A DNA stretch of 64,000 bases from Bacteroidota bacterium (GTDB lineage Bacteria > Bacteroidota > Bacteroidia > Chitinophagales > Chitinophagaceae): contig SXXL01000042.1 of NCBI GenBank assembly GCA_005789565.1, positions 22,314 through 86,313 of the forward strand. The letters run 5' to 3'. This document shows positions 25,538 through 33,329 of the stretch, piece after piece. Under the pieces are notes generated by a model, which saw nothing but the letters and a program-made list of their open reading frames with translations, was not told the origin of the DNA and made no database searches. A program made the position numbers and the translations under genes. Each line of letters starts with the position of its first letter. The first letter of the stretch is position 1.

Positions 25538-28500
25538 ATGAAACAACTAACCATTATGAGCTGCTTCCTCCTTTGCATGCTGGGGCAGGTCTTCGCTCAA
25601 TCCGCCCGGGTTGTCGGAACGGTTTCCGATGCCGCGGGAAAAGGTATTGAGGGAGTCTCTGTCTCCGTCAAGGGGAAATCCGGAGGTGTCATCACCAACG
25701 CATCCGGAAATTATTCCATTGCCGCGGCCGTCGGCGATCGTCTTCTCTTCTCCTCCGTCGGGTTTACGGCCCAGGAGGTGGAAGTGAAGGGGACGCGACT
25801 GGATGTCTCCCTTGTCTCCGCCACTGGGGACCTAGGGGAGGTCGTCGTTGTCGGCTACGGCTCGCAGCGTAAGGGCAATGTGATCAGTGCCATCACCACC
25901 GTAAAAGGGGGTGAGCTGATTAAACGACCTCTGGCTTCCACCAGTATGGCCTTGCAGGGATTTGCGCCTGGGGTGGTGATTCAGCAAGGGTCCGGTCAGC
26001 CCGGCGCCGATGGCGGGGCCATCAATATCCGGGGGATCGGGTCCATCACCAACAGCAGTTCTCCGCTGATCATCGTGGATGGGGTCGAGGGTGTCAGCAT
26101 GAACGATGTTGACCCCAACGTGATCGAGAGCATTACCGTTCTGAAGGATGCCGCTTCCACGGCCGTGTATGGTGTCCGGGGTACCAACGGGGTCATCCTT
26201 ATCAAGACCAAGCGCGGTCAGGCCGGAAAGACCTCCGTCTCCTTCAACAGTTTCGTGACCAAGCAAACACCTACGAATTTACCCGAGCTGGTCTCCTCTG
26301 TCGATCACATGATCCTCTTCAATGAGTATCGCACGAATGCCGGAGGCGCTGCTCAATTCTCTCAGGCCGATATTGATCGGTATCGAACTACGCCGCCCGA
26401 CAACCTGAATGTATTCAATACGGATTGGAAGGACCTGATCTTCCAAAATTCCGGTCTGATGCAAAACCACAACCTGATCGTGAACGGAGGTTCTGAAAAA
26501 GTAAGCTTCCTGGCCTCGGGTACGTATTTGAATCAGCAGGGGATCGTCACCAATAACAGTTTCCGTAAATACGACCTGCGGTTGAACGGGGATGTGAACC
26601 TGAGCCGCAAGGTCAAGTTCACCACCGACCTGTTCTACACCAAGGCAACGAATATTCAGCCGGCGGGTATGTCACCCAATGAGATCGTACAGCGCGGTAT
26701 TTCGATGGCCCGTTTGTGGCCGGCGAAATTCGGCGATGGACTCTACGGAGATGCGGGACAGACCAACCGGATCAATCCCGTAGCCGCCGCGGAGGCCTCA
26801 GGCCTTAACCGTGCCGAAACGCCCACGCTCTCTGTTCGCTTTGCACTAAATGCAGAGGTGTTCCGCAATTTTGTCGTGGAGGCCGCGTACAATACGCGCT
26901 CTTCCTGGACCGAGGCCTATGTGGCCCGGACGGCTTATGCGTCTTACAATCCCAATCCGGCTGCCAACAATTATCTGTTCGCACAGATGGTGGGAGATTC
27001 CTTGTTGACATATACCAACAACCGGCTTAACAGCAACCAGTATTATGCATCGGGAACCTACAGTTTCCAATTGAAGAAAGATCATCAGTTCCGCGTGCAG
27101 GGTGGTTTCCAGGGGTTGGACAATGTGGTCAGTACTGTCACGGCTTCCCGTGCCGGTTTGGCCAATCCGGATCGTCCCTACCTGAACCTGGCCACCGGTG
27201 CCTTTGGGGCACCCAGTGGTTCGGCTGCCGATTTCGCCCTGGCCGGTTTCTTTGGTCGCATCAACTATAATTTCAAGCAGACCTATCTGCTAGAAGCGAC
27301 CGGTCGATACGACGGATCTTCCCGGTTCAGCCAGCTGCGTGGAAAGCAATGGGGCTTCTTCCCTGGCGTCTCTGCCGGTTGGGTACTGAGCAAGGAAAAA
27401 TTCATGGAGAAAGTTGACTTTATCAACTATGCCAAGTTGCGGGTCTCCTACGGTAAACTCGGAAACCAGGAACTGGGAAGCAATTATCCCTTCGTGGCGC
27501 AATTGAATCCCGGTACCGCCTATTATTTTAATAACGTGCTGACGCCTGGCTCTTCCCTCAATAATATCCCGAATGAGACGGTCAGCTGGGAAAATTCGAC
27601 CCAGAGCAATGTAGGGGTGGATCTTGCCTTCCTGAAGAGCAAATTGAATGTCACCTTCGATATCTATCAGAAGAAGATCACCGACATGTTGATCGATTTC
27701 CCTGTGGCCAATGCCCTGGGATATGCCGGTAGCTCTGTGATCCCCGCCAACGCCGGTAGCATGGTGAACAAAGGCTGGGAGTTTTCTGCCACGTACCGCG
27801 ACAAGGCCGGTAAACTGAATTACAGCATCACGGCCAACCTGAGCGATGTACGCAACGAGGTATTGGATACCAAAGGGCTTGATATCGTTCAGGGCATCCA
27901 AGTATCCCGTGCCGGATACCCGGTCCGTTCATATTTGCTTTACAAGACAAATCGCTTGTATCAACCCGGGGAGAACTTCAACAGCCCCTATAACGGAACG
28001 CGTGTCACGGGTGCCGGGGACATCAAGTATGTTGATCTGGACGGCAACGATACCCTCAATGCTAAAGACCGCATGCTGATGGGGAATAACTTCCCCCGGT
28101 ACGACTTCAGTTTGAACTTCAATGCCGACTACAAAGGATTCGACCTGAATATTTTCCTGTTCGGCGTGGCCAAACGCGACAACTACATCTCTGGTGTAGG
28201 AGTTGAGCCCTTCAACGCCGGTAACTGGTTCGCCACCGGTCTCACCTCTGCCCTGGAGCGTTGGACGCCGGAGAAGACCAATTCCCGCTACCCCCGTCTC
28301 TTCTCGGGTGGGAACGGCAACTACATCGCATCCGATTTCTGGTTGCGCAACGGCGCCTTCATGCGGGTCAAGCACATCACGCTTGGCTATACCCTCGACA
28401 AGAAGTGGGCCGATAAGATCGGTGTGCAGCAACTCCGCTTCTACGTGAATACCGTCAATCCGCTGACCTTCTCCAATTACGAGCCCGGGTTCGATCCGGA

Positions 28501-28573
28501 GATCAGCAACAATACCGGTGCGTTCTATCCCATCATGAAGACAACCACCGTTGGTGTTAACCTCCGCTTTTGA
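25538..28573 (+). CDS. susC: SusC/RagA family TonB-linked outer membrane transporter
   Basis: About 1011 residues. Signal peptide (MSCFLLCMLGQVFAQ), then a carboxypeptidase-regulatory-like domain (RVVGTVSDAAGKGIEGVSV), a TonB-box-like stretch (DLGEVVVVGYGSQRKGN), a plug domain with NIRGIGSITNSSSPLIIVDG and VLKDAASTAVYGVRGTNGV, and a C-terminal beta-barrel ending in aromatic Phe (VGVNLRF). It imports oligosaccharides across the outer membrane together with the SusD lipoprotein downstream. I start at ATG 25538; a GTG two codons earlier is less likely. The mate susD begins 20 bp later. Confidence 0.97.
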   Translation: MKQLTIMSCFLLCMLGQVFAQSARVVGTVSDAAGKGIEGVSVSVKGKSGGVITNASGNYSIAAAVGDRLLFSSVGFTAQEVEVKGTRLDVSLVSATGDLGEVVVVGYGSQRKGNVISAITTVKGGELIKRPLASTSMALQGFAPGVVIQQGSGQPGADGGAINIRGIGSITNSSSPLIIVDGVEGVSMNDVDPNVIESITVLKDAASTAVYGVRGTNGVILIKTKRGQAGKTSVSFNSFVTKQTPTNLPELVSSVDHMILFNEYRTNAGGAAQFSQADIDRYRTTPPDNLNVFNTDWKDLIFQNSGLMQNHNLIVNGGSEKVSFLASGTYLNQQGIVTNNSFRKYDLRLNGDVNLSRKVKFTTDLFYTKATNIQPAGMSPNEIVQRGISMARLWPAKFGDGLYGDAGQTNRINPVAAAEASGLNRAETPTLSVRFALNAEVFRNFVVEAAYNTRSSWTEAYVARTAYASYNPNPAANNYLFAQMVGDSLLTYTNNRLNSNQYYASGTYSFQLKKDHQFRVQGGFQGLDNVVSTVTASRAGLANPDRPYLNLATGAFGAPSGSAADFALAGFFGRINYNFKQTYLLEATGRYDGSSRFSQLRGKQWGFFPGVSAGWVLSKEKFMEKVDFINYAKLRVSYGKLGNQELGSNYPFVAQLNPGTAYYFNNVLTPGSSLNNIPNETVSWENSTQSNVGVDLAFLKSKLNVTFDIYQKKITDMLIDFPVANALGYAGSSVIPANAGSMVNKGWEFSATYRDKAGKLNYSITANLSDVRNEVLDTKGLDIVQGIQVSRAGYPVRSYLLYKTNRLYQPGENFNSPYNGTRVTGAGDIKYVDLDGNDTLNAKDRMLMGNNFPRYDFSLNFNADYKGFDLNIFLFGVAKRDNYISGVGVEPFNAGNWFATGLTSALERWTPEKTNSRYPRLFSGGNGNYIASDFWLRNGAFMRVKHITLGYTLDKKWADKIGVQQLRFYVNTVNPLTFSNYEPGFDPEISNNTGAFYPIMKTTTVGVNLRF

Positions 28574-28593
28574 TCACCCGAAAAAATTCAATC

Positions 28594-30384
28594 ATGAAAA
28601 ATACATTCATTACCGGTTCCCTTCTTCTCCTGGTGCTGGTCACTATCGCGCCGGGCTGTAAGAAATACTTGGACCGCAACCCGCTTTCGACCTTCTCGCA
28701 GGCCGACTTCTACAACAACGGCGCACAAGTGCAGCAGGCGCTTACCGGCGTTTACAATGCGTTTGGTGCTCGCACGGTGAGTCCGGGCTTCAACAACCCC
28801 ACGCCCTATTTTTCCAAGATGGACCTCTACACGGAGCTGGGGCATGAGCGCGGTCTCAATGGCACGATCGCATCCGGCGCCTACAACTCCACCAACGGTA
28901 CAGTATCGGAGCTATGGACGGCTTTCTTCCAAGTGATCCAACGCTCGAACAACCTGCTATTCTATATGAACAAGGCCCAGGCCACCATGACCGAGGCCGA
29001 GTACAAGCGGGTTCAGGCAGAGGCGAAAGTGCTTCGCGCCCTTGCGTACTGGCACCTGATCGCCTATTACGGGGATGTGCCCTTCTTCACGGCGCCGCCC
29101 TCTACACCTGAAGAGATCTACAATTTCACGCGTACCACCAAGAAGACCATCATCGATTTTCTGATCGATGACCTTACGGCCTCTTCGGTCGACCTCGACT
29201 GGTTGCCCAGCCAATTCGGGCGCGTCAGCCGCGGGGTATCCCTGGGTGCAGCGGCCCGTTTGGCCATGCTGATGGGTACGACCGAGTACTACACCAAGGC
29301 AGCGGATCTGACCGACAACATCATCGCTAATGGTCCCTATGCCCTGAATCCCGTTTACGGAAATCTGTTTCGCAAGGCAGGTCAGACCGCCAATGTGGGC
29401 AATGAGATCATGTTCATCTATCCTTATGGTGATGCCGATCCCGGATCCTTCAATTATCTGAATCTGGTACAGGGATCTCGGAACCAGGGCGGACAATCTA
29501 GTCACTTCCCCAGTCAGTTCCTCGTGGATCTCTTCGAGTGTACCGATGGTAAGAATATCGCGGAGTCGCCGCTCTACAATCCGGCTCGCCCCAATCGTAA
29601 CCGTGACCCACGGATGAAGCAAACGGTGGTCGTACCGGGTGATACCGTGATCGTACAAGGATTCACCAGCATGGTGTTCAATATCAACGCTACCGTGGCC
29701 ACATTCAATACCACTACCCAGGCCATCACCTTCCCCAGCACCACCACCAATCAGGACAGCCTAAATGCATTTGGCGCTCGTCAGAACGGGTTGGGCAATT
29801 ACTGGCGGAAGTATCTGCAGGATCGTGACATCAACGGTACCGCCGGAAACTTTTTTAAAGTGGGTTGGGTATATATGCGCTTTGCCGAGATCCTGCTGAT
29901 CAATGCAGAGGCGCATCTGGAGAAAGGTTCCGCCTCTTCTGTGGTTGTCACGGCGATCAACCGCGTACGCGCTCGGGCCGGCATGCCCAATGTCGATGCC
30001 GCTATTCAGGGTAATGCTCAACGCTTGAAGGCTTTGGTGCGTCGCGAGAAGATGGTTGAGCTGGCCAATGAAGGCTTGCATATGGCCGACCTGCGTCGTT
30101 GGGACAATGGCGCCTATGCAGCACGGGTAATGCCCGGACAAACCTATGGTCAGACCACTTCGAACATGAGACTGACCGCTGGTGTCGGACTTGAATTCAC
30201 ACTTCCGGATGCGCCACCCGTATTCGATGCTACCTATGAGGTGCCCATCGATTATACCGGCAGTGCCGCTCGTCGCCTCCTTCGCGAGATCCGGCTGTAT
30301 AACGACAATCAGCATCGTCTCTGCCCCATTCCGCAAGGTGAGATCGATAAGAACAAGAATCTCACCCAAAATCCAGGCTGGTAA
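28594..30384 (+). CDS. susD: SusD/RagB family surface glycan-binding lipoprotein
   Basis: About 596 residues starting MKNTFITGSLLLLVLV, with a lipobox ending at the Cys of APGCKKYLD, so the protein is surface-anchored. Typical SusD features follow: LDRNPLSTFSQADFYNN, tetratricopeptide-like helices with AEAKVLRALAYWHLIAYYGDVP, and the closing VRREKMVELANEGLHMADLRRW and LCPIPQGEIDKN...NPGW. It binds the glycan and closes over the SusC channel. The pair defines this region as a polysaccharide utilisation locus. A rho-independent terminator lies 26 bp after the stop. Confidence 0.97.
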   Translation: MKNTFITGSLLLLVLVTIAPGCKKYLDRNPLSTFSQADFYNNGAQVQQALTGVYNAFGARTVSPGFNNPTPYFSKMDLYTELGHERGLNGTIASGAYNSTNGTVSELWTAFFQVIQRSNNLLFYMNKAQATMTEAEYKRVQAEAKVLRALAYWHLIAYYGDVPFFTAPPSTPEEIYNFTRTTKKTIIDFLIDDLTASSVDLDWLPSQFGRVSRGVSLGAAARLAMLMGTTEYYTKAADLTDNIIANGPYALNPVYGNLFRKAGQTANVGNEIMFIYPYGDADPGSFNYLNLVQGSRNQGGQSSHFPSQFLVDLFECTDGKNIAESPLYNPARPNRNRDPRMKQTVVVPGDTVIVQGFTSMVFNINATVATFNTTTQAITFPSTTTNQDSLNAFGARQNGLGNYWRKYLQDRDINGTAGNFFKVGWVYMRFAEILLINAEAHLEKGSASSVVVTAINRVRARAGMPNVDAAIQGNAQRLKALVRREKMVELANEGLHMADLRRWDNGAYAARVMPGQTYGQTTSNMRLTAGVGLEFTLPDAPPVFDATYEVPIDYTGSAARRLLREIRLYNDNQHRLCPIPQGEIDKNKNLTQNPGW

Positions 30385-30410
30385 CAATCAGTATACATAA
30401 GCAAGAAAAC

Positions 30411-30440
30411 GGCCGCCCTTTCCAGGGTGGCCTTTTTTTT
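30411..30440 (+). terminator. Rho-independent terminator after susD
   Basis: GGCCGCCCT, loop TTCC, AGGGTGGCC: a nine-pair stem (one G-T pair) followed directly by eight T residues at 30433-30440. It separates the AGE-FAD-susCD transcript from the next gene, whose start is 15 bp further on, so partial read-through or an internal promoter must serve that gene. Confidence 0.9.
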
Positions 30441-30454
30441 GGAACTTCATACAC

Positions 30455-31843
30455 ATGAAACAACGACTGGAATCGCTGGATGCCCTCCGGGGATTCGCCA
30501 TCCTCACCATGGTGCTCTCAGGCAGCATTGCATTCGGCGATGCGTTGCCCGGTTGGATGTATCATGCACAAGTTCCGCCACCCACCCATGTTTTTGATCC
30601 CACTCGCCCCGGCATCACGTGGGTCGATCTGGTCTTTCCTTTTTTCCTGTTTAGCATGGGTGCGGCCTTTCCGCTGGTGCTTCACCATCCGCTTACTCCA
30701 CCTACTTTTTTTAACTTACTCCGCACAGCCTTTCGCCGCTACGGATTGCTTCTATTCTTTGCCCTTTTCTCGCAGCACTTCAAAGCCTGGGTGCTCTCCG
30801 ATTCGCCAAGCTGGATCCATCAATTTCAATCGATCGTTGCCTTTCTAATTCTTTTCATCGTGCTGTACAGTTGGAAGGAGATCCATTCTCCGCGTCTTCG
30901 TGGCGGACTTCGTCTGATCACCTTGCTCGCAGCCATTGCATGGATGTGCCTGGGTACTTATTCAAATGGAAAGGGCTTTGACCCCTATCGCTCCGATATC
31001 ATCCTCGTGGTGCTGGCCAATATGGCATTTTTCGGAACGATTATTTATGGTTGTACGCAGAATCGGCCTTGGGTTCGCGTGGCCATTCTTCCGCTGGTGA
31101 TGGCCATTTTCTTTGCGTCCAAGCAGGAGGGTTGGGCCAAGGATTTGTATTCGATCGATTCGATCGGAATCATTCAGATCGATTGGGCGTATAAATTTTA
31201 TTTTCTCAAGTATCTGTTTATCGTGATTCCGGGGATGTTTGCGGGGGAGTGGTTAAAGGGCCTGATGTCCGAAACGGTGCCCTCCCCGAAATGGTTTGGC
31301 CGGGCGGGTGTATTGGGTTTGATGCTCATCGGTTGGAATCTTTACGGGCTGTATACGCGTCAGCTGACCCTCAACCTATTTGGCACGCTGTTGTTACTTG
31401 TAGGGATGTATGCGTCGTTGCGGAAACAACTTTCTATTTCATTGAATAAATTATTTCAGGCGGGTGCGTATTTACTTGTATTGGGTTTGTGTTTTGAGTC
31501 GGTGGAGGGCGGAATCAAAAAAGATCCCTCTAACTACAGTTATTATTTTGTGTGCTCGGGACTGGCGTTTGTTGCTCTGATCGTGTTGGAGTCGGCATTG
31601 AAAAGCCCCACGGGGAAGCGCGTAGTGGGGTTTTTGTCGGTGCAGGGACAAAATCCCATGGTGGCCTATGTAACCGGCAGCTTGCTTTTGTTACCACTTA
31701 TGACCTTGAGTGATATTAAGCCCTATTGGGACTCCATGAATCAAACTGCCTGGATGGGATTTGCGAAGGGGGTTCTCTTTACAGGCGCCGTATCGGTCGT
31801 TACTTATTTGTTTGTTCAGCGACGGTGGTTCTGGCGGACTTGA
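30455..31843 (+). CDS. HGSNAT-like (DUF5009) membrane acyltransferase
   Basis: 462 residues with about eleven predicted helices. The opening LESLDALRGFAILTMVLSG and the block WVDLVFPFFLFSMGAAFPLVL are hallmarks of bacterial relatives of human heparan-alpha-glucosaminide N-acetyltransferase (DUF5009 proteins). In lysosomes that enzyme moves acetyl groups across the membrane to free amino sugars. The bacterial role is probably acetylation of amino-sugar ends of imported or periplasmic glycans, but this is inference. It lies after the susD terminator and before the AT-rich island, and seems to be part of the glycan locus. Confidence 0.85.
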   Translation: MKQRLESLDALRGFAILTMVLSGSIAFGDALPGWMYHAQVPPPTHVFDPTRPGITWVDLVFPFFLFSMGAAFPLVLHHPLTPPTFFNLLRTAFRRYGLLLFFALFSQHFKAWVLSDSPSWIHQFQSIVAFLILFIVLYSWKEIHSPRLRGGLRLITLLAAIAWMCLGTYSNGKGFDPYRSDIILVVLANMAFFGTIIYGCTQNRPWVRVAILPLVMAIFFASKQEGWAKDLYSIDSIGIIQIDWAYKFYFLKYLFIVIPGMFAGEWLKGLMSETVPSPKWFGRAGVLGLMLIGWNLYGLYTRQLTLNLFGTLLLLVGMYASLRKQLSISLNKLFQAGAYLLVLGLCFESVEGGIKKDPSNYSYYFVCSGLAFVALIVLESALKSPTGKRVVGFLSVQGQNPMVAYVTGSLLLLPLMTLSDIKPYWDSMNQTAWMGFAKGVLFTGAVSVVTYLFVQRRWFWRT

Positions 31844-31909
31844 TAACTCGATCAATGGTGGTGCAACTTATTCATAGACATGTGAATAACGTTTAGTTTC
31901 GAGGGGGGT

Positions 31910-31917
31910 TAAATTTG
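31910..31917 (+). promoter_or_regulatory. Candidate -7 promoter element (TAAATTTG) upstream of nuclease gene
   Basis: It matches the Bacteroidota TAnnTTTG -7 consensus. It lies 217 bp before the nuclease ATG, implying a long leader if used. No clear -33 TTG-type element is seen upstream at the expected distance. Confidence 0.3.
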
Positions 31918-32134
31918 CGTGGGCATCGGAATTTTATACCCCGGTAGCCATCAAAATTTAGAACAGATTCGAAGCCTGTTGGATAATTTATAATAAATTA
32001 GAACTTGAATCAAAAAACATACCTATACACCGCGATTAATTATCTAGATTGATGAAAATGAGATCTATAAGTCAGCTGGAAGTAAGGCTTAAAGACGACA
32101 GTGTAATATTAAATTAACAGAATAAAACCTAGTT

Positions 32135-33145
32135 ATGGGAAGAGAAATATCACTTTTTGCGGACTACCACCAAAAGGAAAACTCACTGACAAACTATTGT
32201 GGGTTAATTATGAAAATGCTATATGAAGATAGCCCAAGAAAATTTGAAGAACTTTTAGCAACTCTTTTAAAGACAGATACTAACATAATTGTTGGCCCGA
32301 CTTTTAGCCAACAGATAAAAACCATAAATAGTATTCCAGACTTAGCTATTACACAAAAATCATTTTCCGTTTTTTTTGAAACAAAAATTACGGATTGGTT
32401 TTATGAGGACCAAATTAACCGACATATTGCAGGGTTCAATCAAACGGCAGACAATAAAGTACTTTTTTTGCTTTCCAATTTTGAAAATGATAACTTATTT
32501 GAGCAATTTGACAAAGAAATTAAGGAGGCAAAAAAGCATAAAATTATTCTTCAACCTCTGACCTTTGAAGAGTTTGTTGGCTCACTTGAACAAGTGTGTA
32601 CTTCGGATTATTTAAGAAATATACTTGATTTGTTTAAGTTATATCTTGACAGAAATGGACATCTTCCAAAGTGGAAATATTTACTTGATGTTGTGAGTTG
32701 CTCAGGAAGTCTTGCAGAAATCGAACAAAGTGTTTATATGTGCCCTGACAGTGGTGGAGCATACAGTCATAGACGCGCAAAATATTTTGGACCATATTCG
32801 TCTAAAAGAGTGGCTGAGATATTTGAAATAAATGCAATCGTTGTAATTGAGAAGAATTTAGGGGAAGCAAAAATAAAATGGAAGAATACGAAAATAACAG
32901 ATGAAACCTTGATTGAACAAGCAAAACAAAAATTACAAAATTGGCAATCGCGAGTTGATGAAAATAAATCAGTTCCATTACAGGTATTCCTGCTCGATAA
33001 TAGAGAACAAACAAATTTTGTTAAAAAAACGAGTGGCGGTATGTTGCAATCAAAAAAATATTTTTGGGATATAGCAATTGACTGTAAAAATTCGCAGGAA
33101 CTCGCAGAGAAATTAAGAGACAAAAGTTGGAGTGACTATGAATAA
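32135..33145 (+). CDS. Orphan PD-(D/E)XK nuclease-like protein, candidate defence gene
   Basis: 336 residues, soluble, no signal peptide. Residues 68-84 carry a textbook PD-(D/E)XK arrangement: Pro68-Asp69 in IPDLAI, a turn, then FFETKI with Glu82 and Lys84, followed by Gln93 in EDQINRHI. The N-terminal helices (SLTNYCGLIMKMLYE, RKFEELLATLLK) contain candidate supporting Glu residues. The C-terminal half has a beta-rich block around AKYFGPYSSKRVAEIFEINAIVVIE, resembling small domains attached to restriction-type nucleases. I do not recognise a named family. There is no methyltransferase, helicase or toxin-antitoxin partner beside it. Composition and isolation suggest horizontal gain. DNA cleavage is inferred from the motif only. 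Confidence 0.65.
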   Translation: MGREISLFADYHQKENSLTNYCGLIMKMLYEDSPRKFEELLATLLKTDTNIIVGPTFSQQIKTINSIPDLAITQKSFSVFFETKITDWFYEDQINRHIAGFNQTADNKVLFLLSNFENDNLFEQFDKEIKEAKKHKIILQPLTFEEFVGSLEQVCTSDYLRNILDLFKLYLDRNGHLPKWKYLLDVVSCSGSLAEIEQSVYMCPDSGGAYSHRRAKYFGPYSSKRVAEIFEINAIVVIEKNLGEAKIKWKNTKITDETLIEQAKQKLQNWQSRVDENKSVPLQVFLLDNREQTNFVKKTSGGMLQSKKYFWDIAIDCKNSQELAEKLRDKSWSDYE

Positions 33146-33329
33146 CATCCGACAGAAAAAGGCCTGAACAGCTAACAGTATCTACCTAAAGGGATAGTTC
33201 ACAGGTCAAGTAAAAAATTTATCTTTCTAAGATTTCCGATTAGTAGACAGTAAAGTACTAGAAATCGTCACTTCGACAAGAGCCAAAACGCCATGTCTAT
33301 CGAACAGTATAACCAAATATGCTTCCTGA

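Larger units (their letters stand above)
31844..33329. other. AT-rich inserted segment carrying one nuclease-like gene
   Basis: Base composition changes sharply here. In 32461-32520 I count 14 G+C of 60, against 32 of 60 in 15001-15060 of the oxidase operon. Codon use in the single gene is A/T-ending throughout. The 291 bp before the gene hold a hairpin (TTATTCATA, loop GACA, TGTGAATAA at 31868-31889) and a TAAATTTG box (31910-31917), with no other convincing gene. The 184 bp after it hold nothing I can name. No integrase, tRNA or direct repeats mark the edges. The segment splits the glycan locus between the HGSNAT-like gene and GH20. Confidence 0.75.

Noticed and set aside
32052..32117. Small open frame of 21 codons before the nuclease gene
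   Set aside because: Too short, no clear ribosome site or similarity; could be a remnant but cannot be supported.
33160..33210. GCTAACA-containing stretch after the nuclease gene as an integron attachment site
   Set aside because: Only one short core-like word is present, without the paired arms of an attC site or an integrase.
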